Assembly: GCA_011800805.1 (NCBI GenBank)
Contig: MPNW01000257.1
Span: forward strand, 61,568-125,567
Direction: 5' to 3'
Source: Hirudo medicinalis
Lineage: Eukaryota; Annelida; Clitellata; Hirudinida; Hirudinidae
Length of the DNA: 64,000 bases
Positions 1 to 12,200 of this stretch are shown piece by piece; position 1 is the first letter of the stretch; each line of letters begins with the position of its first letter. A program made the position numbers and the translations under genes. The notes beneath the pieces were generated by a model that did not search any database, was not told where the DNA came from, and was given only the letters and a program-made list of their open reading frames with translations.

Positions 1-7
1 ACCCCAG

Positions 8-2801
8 AAATATGAGTATACCCGAGCAGGAAACCCTACCAGAAACGTCACTGAGGAATGCGTGGCTGCAGTCGAAAATGGAAAACATTGTACTTGTTTA
101 TTTAATCTTACAAAGTGTTTATGTTTTAAATGGATTCATTGCTTTCTTGATCAGGTATTCTTTTTGGAAGTGGTCTGGCTGCCATGACGACGATGTTCAA
201 CACTCTAAAGACTGGAGATCACGTTGTTTGCTTGAATGATGTCTACGGAGGTTTGTTTCAATCTTCAATTTGCACGAGTAATATGTTTGCTATTTGTTTA
301 TTGTCATGAAGAGTTTGGAGAACAAGAATTGTGTTGTCCTCTTCGTATGTTAATTGAGAATATGAAGCAACACATGGCCAATAATAGTAATATGAGTAAT
401 TCAAAGTGCAATGTGTAACGTTATATTAGTTCATTACATTAATTAGTTAATTAGATTCCATTTAGACAAAATATTTCGATAATTATTTAGGAACCAACAG
501 ATATTTGAGAAGGGTAGTCGTCAATGTAAACATTCAAACAACTTTTGTTGATGCCACAGTGCCTGAAAATGTTGTTAATGCTATCAGACCAAACACAAAG
601 GCAGATGAGATTTGAAATTTACTTTTAGTAAATAATAACTTAAAGTTGTATTTAATTAAATAAGTTGGTTTTAGTTGGTTTGGCTTGAATCACCGTCCAA
701 TCCTTTGCTCAAAGTTGTGGACATTGAGGAAGTCTCAAAGCTGGTGCACAAATGCCCAAACATCCTGGTTGTTGTGGATAACACATTCATGTCTTCCTAT
801 TTCCAGGTGTGTGTTTGTTTTGATTGATTTGAGTTAAAGCTTTCAAATGTTTTAAGAACAATTGTTTCCTTGAGTGTTGTTTTTGCCCATATAGATATGA
901 ATCATCTGCCTTTTTCTCCACTAGAGGCCACTTGAGTTAGGAGCAGATGTATCTTTTCAATCTCTTACAAAATACATGAATGGTGACCAGTTTCTCAGTT
1001 TTGTTTATATCCTGAAATATGATGCTTTTCATTCTTTATTTCCAAAAAATGTACAAATTTGATCAAAATGATAATTCATGAGTTGTATTTATTCAGGTAT
1101 GGAAGAATGAGAATAAAATGAGATGAATGCATTTGCATGTGATTAATGATCAGATTAATTATAGGTCACACAGATGTGCTCATGGGCAGCCTAGTGACAA
1201 ATGATGATGTTTTGGCCAGAAAATTGAAATTCCTACAGTACTGTTAGTTTGCTATCTAATTGAATTTTACTTATATTATCAACATTTTTTGAAACAGATC
1301 ATGATAATTCTCTAAAATTCATTTTAATATCATTTGTATTTTTCTTCTTAATTCTTAAGTTCTTTGAGGGAGATTGATTTTCAAGAGACTTATTTTTACA
1401 ACCTGTTTATTCCTGCAATGTTACGTCAGCAACACACTCATGCTTATTGCGACATAACAACCTTTGGCCTTTAGCATCTCTGACGCTATGCAAATGGAGC
1501 ATTTTAAATTAATTATTATTATTACTAAATTTTTAACTAAGAAATATTCTTATTTGCCACATTTAGAAGCCTCTTTCAACAGGCATCTTGGAGGGCTTTC
1601 AATTAATTTTAAACATATGATGCACTTTGGCTGGCACATTGCCAAATCAAGATTAATGATAAGAATTTCATCTTAAATTTTTGTTAGCTCTTGGGTGTGT
1701 TCCTTCACCTTTTGACTGCTATCTCCTCAATAGAGGACTCAAAACACTTGCAGTGAGGATGAAAGCCCACATGTCTAATGGTTTGCAAGTGGCAAGATTT
1801 CTTGAAAAATGTCCTGGTGTGGAGAAGGTGCTCCATCCAGGTCAATTTAAAACAGAATTAGTCTTTTTTGTTGACTTTATATATGACCATATAACTTATG
1901 AGAAATCCATTTAGATAGAGTGTTCAGCACATGTTCTGCAAATTTAAATAAAAATGTATGCCCTAATTATAGAACTGAACTTTGCATGTTGAGATCATGT
2001 CATACGAGCATATATTATCCATAACGATAGGCCTCCTGTCGCACCCTCAGCATCAAATAGCAAAGAAACAATGCAGAGGTTACAGTGGCATGATGTCCTT
2101 CTACATTACCGGAGGTGAAGCTGAAGCCAGAATGTTTCTCAAGAGTTTGAAGGTTCATCCTTATTATTCTAACTCTGAAACAGCATACCCAATTCATATT
2201 TCTATGCTCATGTCATATTTGTTTGACAGGTGTTCACCCTGGCTGAGAGTCTCGGAGGTTATGAAAGCCTGGCAGAACACCCGTAAGTTTGTTGCTCCAT
2301 TTGGCACTTGAATCTTGTAATCACAAATACGCTACTCTGACATAGCAATTGGATATAATTAAACTGCTCTAAATTTTAAGCTTTTATCTAATCTTGTATT
2401 TTCCAAAACATGTATCAAAGTTGATCAGAGATAAACGTTTTCTCATATTCTCAGCAACAGCAAGCAGATTGGACCAACAACTAATTTGTAGTAATTAAAG
2501 TGCAAAAAATGCATTTTGATCAGAGCCCGAGATGCTCAAGTAACACAATTTCACTGTTCAAATGCACTCAATTTCAGAGCTATAATGACTCATGCATCAG
2601 TGGCTCCAGAGGAAAGAATGAAACTTGGTATTACTGAAAATCTGATTCGACTTTCAGTTGGGCTGGAGGATGTGGAAGACCTCATCGATGACATTAAACA
2701 AGCCCTCAAAATTGCTGTGAGTTCTATCGGGCTATAATTGTTTGACTTTTAGTAACTGAGTTATTGTTGTGATATAGGTGCCACATGCATTTAAGAAATG
2801 A
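8..2801 (+). CDS. CTH: Cystathionine gamma-lyase, 5' end outside window
   Basis: PLP enzyme of the cytosolic transsulfuration pathway, which splits cystathionine to cysteine and can release H2S. Eleven exons can be joined in frame: 8-89, 155-250, 491-600, 675-806, 925-982, 1165-1242, 1688-1840, 2031-2152, 2230-2282, 2578-2716 and 2778-2801 (TGA). Family hallmarks are visible: [12 protein letters not shown] (phosphate-binding Tyr/Arg), [14 protein letters not shown] (ring-stacking Tyr), [12 protein letters not shown] (Asp), the Schiff-base lysine in SLTKYMNGH, and the C-terminal [16 protein letters not shown]. All key residues are kept, so an active enzyme is expected. The N-terminal exon(s) lie upstream of base 1. 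The intron at 601-674 starts with GC rather than GT. Cystathionine gamma-synthase or methionine gamma-lyase are less likely, because the residue pattern (for example [16 protein letters not shown]) is that of animal CTH. Confidence 0.95.
1470..1530 (+). repeat. SINE/LINE 3' tail fragment in a CTH intron
   Basis: A short stretch with ctctgacgctatgca followed by an (att)n-rich end matches the shared tail of the SINE family described at 39807-39984. The tRNA-like head is absent or decayed. It lies in the CTH intron between 1242 and 1688. Confidence 0.5.
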
Positions 2802-3968
2802 GGCTGAATTCTTCTGGAAACATCTAGTGCTTTGACAAGCTGTAATGTTACTGGAACTCATTCCCACGTAGTTTCTCATATAATGTTATATGATGCACTT
2901 TGCCATCATCTTGTTCAGAACTATCTGACAACTATCTGTTTTCCATTTGTTGGGTTTCATGATAATCATTTATTGGTTCGTTTCATTGACAAGCTTTAAT
3001 ATTAGACTGTGCAGAGATTATCATCGATAATTGCAATGGCAACATATAAATCCTTTCTTCATCATACCAATTCAAAAATGAAAAAAATTGATTATGAAAG
3101 TTTAGTTTCTTTGAATCCATTGGACTACACTGCCAATGATTCTTAGCTAGTAACACCAAGTCTACATCTGTCAGTAGATAATTAGGTTGCAGTACTGAAA
3201 CAAAATTGATACTGTCACCAAAAATAGATTAAAACTGTGAAATACTTTTAATCCAGAAACTTAGCCAAATTGACATTTCCTGTTTAAGAACTGAAACTCT
3301 CACTATTACAATTGACATATTTAACAGGGCTTACTCTATCACCAGCTTACAATAAACTTGTCTTCAAAAGAATGTCTTTCTATAAAAAATGGTACGGTTT
3401 ATGTCCATGCCACAAAAATAGCTTTTTGGTCAGTTGCTTTTAATTATGGGGCAAAGTCAAATGATTTTTCTCTTTTGTGTCCATCAGATGGCCCCACACT
3501 AATTTCGTAGAAATCAATTTGTAGCAACTGCCACATTACAAGTGGATACCATCACATGGAGTGATTGGGTATTAACATATACCACATTAAAGATTGCAAC
3601 ATAATTAAATAGTTCAAGTCCATCAGATGGCCCCGCATTATATCATTTGTATCAACCAAAATGCAGCAACTGCCACAGTTTTGAGCGGTTATCAATCATC
3701 ACTTGGACCTTTCTGTTTGCAATCCCACAAAAATAGAAAATTTAACGAAGTTCAATATAACTAGCAAATTAAAACAATGTGAAGTCACAAAACAACTTTA
3801 ATAGTATTCCTCAGCTATAACCTGCAATAATTTGTTAATGTCAGAGTCCCACAAAAAACTTTCATGACATTTATTAATTTCAACTCAGTACTTTGGCATA
3901 GCTCATTAAAATTATTATCTTCAGTAGTGAAAAAAATAATAAAACCCATAGTCCAGTATCAAGGCTTC
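2802..3968. other. Intergenic spacer between convergent CTH and RPL7L1
   Basis: No coding exon recognised. A candidate polyadenylation signal (aataaa, 3351-3356) serves the plus strand and a tttatt at 3869-3874 serves the minus strand. A diverged direct repeat of about 80-90 bp lies at 3481-3560 and 3621-3707; both copies open with ccatcagatggcccc and carry gcaactgccaca further on. Confidence 0.6.
3481..3707. repeat. Two-copy diverged direct repeat
   Basis: Copies at about 3481-3560 and 3621-3707, period near 140 bp. Conserved blocks are ccatcagatggcccc, a middle gcaactgccaca, and a final atcacatgga/atcacttgga. The order of blocks is the same in both. No protein or RNA family was recognised. 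Confidence 0.55.
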
Positions 3969-5379
3969 TCAAATCATAGTCTGGAGGAGTGAGTTGATTT
4001 TATCACCTCTGCTCCCAAAGTCACCTCCTTTACCAAAAGGCCTGGCTAATTTTTTCCATCCTTTGGTTGGTGGATTGAGCTTCACATGCCATATGAGGGC
4101 ATTGACATCCTTGAAGTGTGGACCAAGTGTTGCAATTTCATGGATGATATCCTCAATACAGATGATGTTGTGCTCCCCTGCCAAATTAGAATATTTCATA
4201 AGTTTCCTTACAATGTCATGCAAACATCCAAGACATTGCAAACCTAGAGCATCTTCAACAAGCTTGTTGTCTGTCAGTGGTAGGTGGCCTTTCTCAGTCT
4301 TTATGTGTCCTCTCTTCATTATCATTTGTCTGATTGAGTTCAGACTCGGTGTCCTGGGCAGATCATGCAAATCATTGTCAAAAAATAAAACTAAATTTTT
4401 AAAGAGTATTAACAAACCATTAGCAATTATTAATTGTAGATAGATATTGTAAGGAACTTGATGTGCTGAGATTAAGCATTTATTGAAAAGAGCAATGTCG
4501 TAAGGCTAAATGTGATTATTGAAGCTTCACTTCAAAGACTATGAATATCACAAGTAATAATTAATCAACTGAATTTTTACATTTCTATTATCCTGCTACA
4601 AAATAAATTTTTATTAACTTATTATAGTAAGGAAAGATTGTGGCATGTCACAATGTAATACAATTTAATTATATAAAAATGCAATTTATAATTTGTCTAA
4701 ATGATCATACCCCCAAGTGACATATGGTTCAACAAGTTTCAAAAGATGCAGTGTTGTCTTATTTAATTTAAGGAAGACTCCAGTGTTGAAGGAATTAAGT
4801 CTGAGAAGACTCAAAACATCTGCAACTTTTGAGTGTGATTCAAGGGGCCTAGAAACAAACAACTTCAGATTTTATATGTTATTAAATCAGATATGATGTT
4901 CAAATTTTAAATCAGAAAATCCTCACGTTGAGATCCTGATAGCAAATATCAGAGTTGGAATATTAGGAATTTCATATAAATTAGTTCTTTTTGCTCTCCT
5001 TGAAATTTGAACCTCAAACTTTTCCTTTGATAGATACTCCTTCACAAACTTTTCTGCTCTTTTATAATTCTTTCCCCTTGATTTTGACTTGGTTTTAATC
5101 TGCCAAGTATTTGATTTATTTTACAAATTCAAATTGTAAAACCTTCATAGTACTTCTTTCAATATATCCTATTAATCTAAATGAACAAAAATCTTAGTTA
5201 CCTTGTTCTTTATATCATTAGCAATGGATTTGTCCAAGCTTTTTTGCTTCTTCTTACGCTTCTTTAAAACAACTTCTGGCTCCTTGTACGGTATGATTCT
5301 TTGAAAACAAAATATTACTTTAATTACAGAAGATCCCTCCATATACCAAACTGCTAATGAAAATTTACCTTTCCGACAT
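3969..5379 (-). CDS. RPL7L1: Ribosomal protein uL30-like 1 (RPL7-like 1)
   Basis: Nucleolar paralogue of ribosomal protein L7/uL30, acting in large-subunit assembly. Five exons join in frame on the minus strand: 5369-5379 (ATG, only MSER start), 5202-5298, 4927-5099, 4711-4848 and 3969-4353, giving 267 residues. The basic N-terminus (VLKKRKKKQKSLDKS) and the uL30 core motifs are present: NSFNTGVFLKLNKTTL, LVEPYVTWGTPSL, the KRG turn, LPLTDNKLVEDALG, IICIEDIIHEIA and the C-terminal GDFGSRGDKINSLLQ. Compared with human RPL7L1 as I know it, there are about 22-25 extra residues between EDALG and IICIEDI (from LQCLGC to LAGEHN). The divergent core and the YVTWG motif favour RPL7L1 over cytoplasmic RPL7. 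It converges on CTH and is divergent from the Death-domain gene at 6255. Confidence 0.9.
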
Positions 5380-6254
5380 TACTGTAGATTTACTTACAGT
5401 CCCACAAAGCGTGTGCAAAACAAAATACAACGCTGGTGTATTATCGATCAACAATCTCTTGTTTTTTAAAGTATTAAAATCAAGAAATTTGTAGCATTAT
5501 TTAATAATTGAATTTTTTATTTAAGAAATAGGCGTTTGCTAGTTTTAAAATTAAGTTTAAGTCGACCAAGAAATAAATTCTCAATTCACTTCTATAAAAT
5601 TTGAATATATTGAACTAAACATATACCAATTAAATTCAAGTGTCTACATTACTTTAAATGAACTTCTAATTAGATTATCAATTTCTTTGCAAAAAATTAT
5701 AGGTATTAACATTAGATACATCAATTCAGGAGCATTATTTATGAAGGGGGAGGCAACTAATCTATGCTATACTAATCTATACCACAGTCATAACGTTGTA
5801 GCATCAAAGTCAATAGCATCTAAAAAAAAAAGGTCATCAACTAATTTTATGGAGAATGTGGAGAAGCCGAGCGCAGGTTTACGCCCCTGCAAAAAATGAT
5901 CTGAAATGACGCCTCTGCGTTTATTATTATGTCGCTCTTCTCTGTTGAATTATTAATTATGTTTGTCTTCCAAACTTCCAAAAATAATTTACTGAACCAA
6001 TCTCCTCTTACATAAATAACTATTTTCTTGCTTGCTGCCAGCAATTTAGTCTAGTGGATTATAGAATGTGCTCTCATTTCATATGTTTTACATAAAAGGA
6101 ACCGTTATGAACTGACTGATTTACATTATATATTCTGACAAATTTGGTTTAAGTTGAAATGATGTTCAAAATTATCTCGAAACAGCCATCTGTAGCGTTA
6201 TTTCTGTAGACAAATGTATGCGAAGTTTATATTAAAGAAAACGAATAAAATTAA
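5380..6254. promoter_or_regulatory. Divergent intergenic region, probable promoters
   Basis: About 875 bp between the start codons of RPL7L1 (leftward) and the Death-domain gene (rightward). Short ORFs here show no protein character. It probably holds both promoters; no TATA box or other motif could be assigned with confidence. Confidence 0.45.
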
Positions 6255-9200
6255 ATGCTCACAATGAAAAGCAAGCCCAAGTTGTTTGTGAGACAAGTAA
6301 CGAAACTGCTCAATCTGGACAAATCCGATGAGAGATCTGACAACTTACACGCAGAAAAAGATTCCATTCAGCAAAGTCACTCGAACAGAAACAGCATAAA
6401 TCAACGACCTTCAGCTAAGGATAACAAGGTGCCGATGAAGCGGAAAAGTGTTGCTACTCTGAACGGACCAAGCTGGAGGAGAACCAGGGAAAATGATTTA
6501 AAGTCGAAAAATCAGAGGAAAATCAATGCCGAACATGTAAAAGGTTCGTCGCTTGTGGGAACCAATCTAAGATTTACCTTTAGCGTCGGTAGCATGGCAT
6601 TCCTTGTTTCTTTCTTCAAAGTACACTAAAAATAGTGGATACAAGTATTCGTTTTATCTAAATCTAGTAGCGAGTTAAATGATAGTTGCAATTGATAATA
6701 GTTACAAGGATCTAAACATGACATTTAATGCATAAAATATTTGTTTCTTTTCTGTCTAGTCGGTAGATTCATCATTAAATAATTTACATTATTATTAGTA
6801 GTTTATCAGACATACTATTGTTTGACAGTGTCCGAAGACGAGGTCCAAGGACCAAAGGTTCGCATTTGTTGCTCCTGCTTCGAAAGAATTGAAGCATCCA
6901 AGGGTGAAGAAGTCATCTTGGAATGTTTTGAAGAACTGAAGAAGAACCTCATTTCGCAGACTGAAATGATTTGCCACAAAGTAAACAACGATGCTTTCAG
7001 GAATTGGAAGAGTTTTGAAGAGGTGTTTTGACTGTTTCTGGTGATTTCTTTCAAAGTTTCTGCTTCTGATTTAATCTCTTTGAGGCTTCGTTGCATTGCA
7101 GTAGCGTTTTCTAAGCTTTAACCTTAATTTGGAAGCACGAAACAAAATTTATGAACGTGCTCTTGAACCTTAGATATCCTGTCAAAATTTTCATTCATTG
7201 AATGGGGAGGATTATATTCATTATTAGTTACGAAAATAATCTAAAATTGACCGTCTTACAATCACTAGCAGTCATCGACACCAAAGCGTTTTGATGTCCT
7301 TTTAATGAAAGAGAAATATTTAATTAAAGAAATTAAATTTTTAATTGTCAGGTTCTCGATGGAGTGAGAAGATCGAAAGTGCTCCTGGAGTCTGTGAGTT
7401 CTTTCCTCTCAAACCTTCTCTCAACTGCAGCAACCCAAATCAAGGAGATGCTCACCAAATGCACCGATGAGATCCAGCAAAAAACCCAAAATGAATTCGC
7501 ACTCATTTCTGACCAGGACGGTGAGTTCGTTAAACTTAAACTTAAACGTTTCTTGACCAATTTTAATTGCATTAAAATAATTAATATTTAATTAATAAAA
7601 ATAAATATTATTTTAATCACGTGTTGTTTATTTGAGCATATTCATTAAAGCGTTGGCAAATTTTCGTCTTTTCATTTTTCTTTCTTGAAAACAAATGATT
7701 TTCTTGTAAATGAAGAAATATTTAAATGGTAACTTCCATAATATTTTAGGTGATAATTGTGTTAGTTTGTGTAACTTATATATTTATTAACTAAATTTTT
7801 TATAACGAATCAAACAAATACAAGTCTGGCATTTAGAAGGGAATTTGGCCAGCGTCCATTCCCGCCAGGAAGAACATAATTAGAACATGCTTCATCATTT
7901 ATTCAGGCTTGCGTCTTGTTATAATCAATATTTTTAATTTTGTAGTTATTATTATGATTATTATGTCGTTATTGCTGTTTTTGCTAATTTCAGCAGATAC
8001 ATTTATTAGATTACATTAAAGCACAACAAAATATCATAGATGCAATAGTTTCACAGAAACACAATTAGGGACTTGGTAACAACAGAAATAATGTAAAATA
8101 GAATCTCTGAGGCTCCCGTTCTTTTGCAATCCCTTCTTGAATTCTCAGTTCACTGTGCTTCTACAATTACAGAAACAACGTAGGTCCCAAAAATTACAAG
8201 AAGTATATGCTGTACATTTAATGCTGCGAATTTGCTAGGTTTTGATTTAAGACTGGCAGTCGCTCTGCGTAATTCTTCACTTGAACTTTCCTGTTGCACA
8301 GTGGATTGCCTTCTTTGATAATTTTATTAACGCTAAATCGAAAATCCTAATTTCAAGCGGAGAAGTTGGAGAATCAGCTACTGAAATCTATGATTAGAGC
8401 AACCATGGCCCAGGAGTCAAAAATTGAGCTCGTCCTTCAAATGAACCACTTGGAAACGCTCTTGGCTGATATCGAACTCGCGACCAATCGACTGGCTGTC
8501 TACCTCGGACAAACAGGTGCAGAGGCGAGAACAATCGAGAAACAACTCAGGAAGTCTCAAGATGGAGGCCTTGTCGGACTCACAAGAAACGAACACAAAC
8601 TTGTGAATTTACATTTGATTGAATTAAAATTTAAAGCTTAAATATTAATAAATATTAGTAATTATATAAACTTACTGATTTATTATTTAAAATTTGTTAA
8701 ATATTACCAGACCACCATAAATGATCTGAAGTATTTGTACGAGGAAAAAATGGATCTCTACAATGGGGCATTGTTGGACTTTGAAGAAAAGGACGTGGAA
8801 GTGGAGGACAGAGGCCAAAAAGTGGAAGAAAAAAAGAACAAACTTGAGGTAGAAAGCATAAAAAGGTTGGTGGTGGTTGAAGAAAACACCGCCATCAAAA
8901 GCGCCAGAGGAAACTTCAGGGAATGGAAAAATATCACGTATGTGAACATTTCGGTATCCGGAAAATTCATCGTCTAAAAAATTCTTAGGATTCCAGGTGC
9001 CCTCCCTGAGTTTCTGTTGCCCCTCCCTTGACTTTCAGGTTGCCATTTAATATAGCTTATCGATTGACATGCAACATATGCTATGCCATATAAAGGGACC
9101 TTACCAGACCTTCATCAAGTCACGCCGGTTCCTCAGATCGACTAATGATTTCTTGTGATCCGAAGAGCATATATGGAACTACTCCAGGAATACTTTTTTG

Positions 9201-12200
9201 GAAAACCTTATTCTAAGGAGCCATAGTCTATGTTATATCGTTAGCTCAACAGAATGTAACTCAACGATAAACTTAAAGTTTTTATTAACGTAAAACAACT
9301 TCTATGTATATCGCCAATGTATCTCGACTCCTAATGTCAGTAACGCCAAACAACTAGGTAGAGAGTCTTAACGTAACAAGTAGAAGGAAGGTCAGCAAGC
9401 AGGTAGCCAGCAGGTAAGCCCGCCAAGTGGCGGCCAGGTAAGCTAGCTATGTAACAGTCTATATATACAATATTTAATTTGTCTCCTAATAATTTTCCAC
9501 ACGATGAGTTTTCCGTGATGCGAACATATCTATTATATTGCATTATACGACACAATGGAGAGCAATGAAAAACTACATGTGGCTGCGCAGGCTTGCAGGT
9601 TGGCCGAATGGGTTGCGTTCCTACATACGGCGATAATGGCAACAGTCCTGATGTATCGTGTTCGGAACCCAGCCTTTATTGCCACAAGTGCCCCTGGATA
9701 GGAGTGCTACATAAATGGTTAACAAAAAGGCTTCTGACGCCAACATTTTACATTTACATTTACTAGAGTATCAATTAATAAAATCTGATATAAAACTAAT
9801 TATATTTTCCAGATTTCCTTCTTCAAAAGACAATGACGTGCTTGGTTGTGAAGTTCTTTGTTTTCTCAGATTTATGGCTCCACATTGCGGAGTTGAGGAA
9901 GATCAACTGAAATGTGAAGTGGTTGAAATCAAGGAATACTGCGTCGATTACAAGGAGCACGAAGAACTCATGAGCAACGTCGTTCTGTTGAAGCCATCCA
10001 ATGGAGGACCTCGAATAAAATTTCCAGTTTGTTTACCTTGGCATTTGTATATTTTCACTTCGTTGCACACATTCCTATTTCACGATGTATTTGTCTTTAA
10101 GTTATTGACAATGAAGAGGAAGTTCGTTGCTAAGTAGAGATAATTTGACGTGACACAATAAAATGTACCAACTGGTGATAAAAGATATTGATGATGAATT
10201 AAGAAATTACGAAAGAGTTGTTCATAAAATGTCACTAAAAATTCTATGCTATAATTTGGAACATTTAGAGTTATTTGGTGAAATCTTAGATTATGCAATT
10301 CTTATGCAATTAGAAGAAAATATATGTTGTAATTACTATTGTATATGTGAGGAAATTCAACAAAATGTAATCCCACAGACGACAACTCGCGTGTTCATCC
10401 CTCACAACGCCATATCCCGCTCAAGAGAATGCGTCATTAAGGTTACCAGGGCAACCCGCAGTCTGATTGGCCCCGAAATGGATATAAATTGCATCGATTA
10501 CGAAAATGATAAAGTCGATGATGATGATGAGGAGGAAGAAAATAAGGACGAGGAGAGGATTGACATCGGAAGCTGGAAAGAACTGGAAACATCAACGAAC
10601 CATCCTGCCGACATAGGGGTAGACGGCGTGGTTGGTGAATAAATTTGCATACATTTGCATACATTCGTACGTATTTAAATTAATATTTACACTGTAAACC
10701 TATGCATACGCCAATATTTTGCAGGAAGAATGGGTTCTTTCTCACAGTATTCTTAAATTTATCCCCCGTCACGGTTTGCTGCTCGTCGTGGTCAGCAGAC
10801 CGAAACACGACAGAGGTATTTTTGGACCGAGAGGTGGGAAACTGTCTCATGGAATAGATGGACGGATTGTTGTGGTTGTTCCAAAGAATTCTTTCACGGA
10901 GAGGACTGAAGTTCGCATGCAGGTGAAATTTAATTTTCAATTTAGTTTTCATTTTCGTTCCTTGAAATCTTATTAAAACTTAATATATTGCCTTGAATAA
11001 ACCAACCCTCTCATAAGAGCTCGACCATCCCTGGAGCTCTTCAAACACCACCTGAAGACTCATTTCTACTGACGTCATCCTTGAAGTCATCTGACGCTAT
11101 GCACATTGCGCCATGTAAATTTATTATTATTTTATTGTTGTTGCTGTTGCTACAGGAATCATCATCATCATCTGCAGCAGCAGCAGCAACGTCGTCGTCG
11201 TTGTCATCATCATCATATACCTTAATTATCTTTTTATTTCAATTAGTTATTTGGCTTCTTTATTTTCAATTCTATTTAAAATTGAACAGGCAATATGGAA
11301 CCCTAATGTTAGCAACTTCTCATCAATCAAAGATCAACACCCTGAGTTCATCAGCTGTACTCCCCTCATCAGGATTCGAACCCAGAGACCACCGACCAAA
11401 AATCTCATCGTGAAAGTCATCCAACCTCCTATAACCAATAAGAAGAAACGTGACAAAGAGAAGCTGCCTCCTTCTTTTCTTCCAACTATCGATCCAAACA
11501 TTCCTTCGCTGTTTCAAACCTTGGACGAAGAAAACAACAACAAATCAAGTTGTCAATTTTGCCTTGATTACTCCTCATTTGTTTATCTGTTCATTGCAAT
11601 GTTATTGTAATTGTAACGCCATAAGCGTCAGATGAGCTTTTTTGTTAACCATTTATGTAACGCTCCTTCCCAAGGGCGTTTGTGGCAGTGCAGGCTGGGT
11701 CGCGAACACGACACATTACATTACATGCCATCACTGCCGCATGCAGGAACGCAACCTTTTGAGCTAACTTGCACGCACTCGAGTCATGTCTAGCACTTTT
11801 AGAAATACTTTTGTTGTGTGACAAATGAACTGAAAAAATGAAGTATGTGCTTAAATGAAGAAATTTCAAATTAATTTTCAAAATAATTAGCAGCCATTGG
11901 AGACGTCTTGCTTTTGGTTGCCAAGGATATGAATGGAAAATGGAAAGTGAAACCAGAAATTGATTTCGTCTCCCAGAATGACATCATCGTCTTCGTTCTG
12001 AGTCAAAAAGTCGATCGGTAGCGAATGAGTTTGACAACAATTAATTGTCTTTTAAAAAAAATATTTGAATAATTTGATGAGTCAACCATTTTACTGCTTA
12101 TCCGAATTATAACACTACAAATATCAACATAAACGTGAATTAATAAGAACTATATACCTTCAATAAACAAGGATTTGTTTAAATCTAAAATAATCTACAC

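Noticed and set aside
3994..4443. Plus-strand ORF of 149 codons
   Set aside because: Exact antisense shadow of the last RPL7L1 exon.
9360..9440. Repeated aggtaagc/cagcaggta motifs
   Set aside because: Short, irregular and donor-site-like by chance; no flanking coding sequence.
9337..9642. Minus-strand ORF of about 100 codons
   Set aside because: Crosses a SINE head and shows no protein family; chance frame in an intron of the DTHD1-like gene.
11081..11413. Ser-rich ORF in intron and exon
   Set aside because: Trinucleotide repeat shadow overlapping the real exon at 11290-11548 in another frame.
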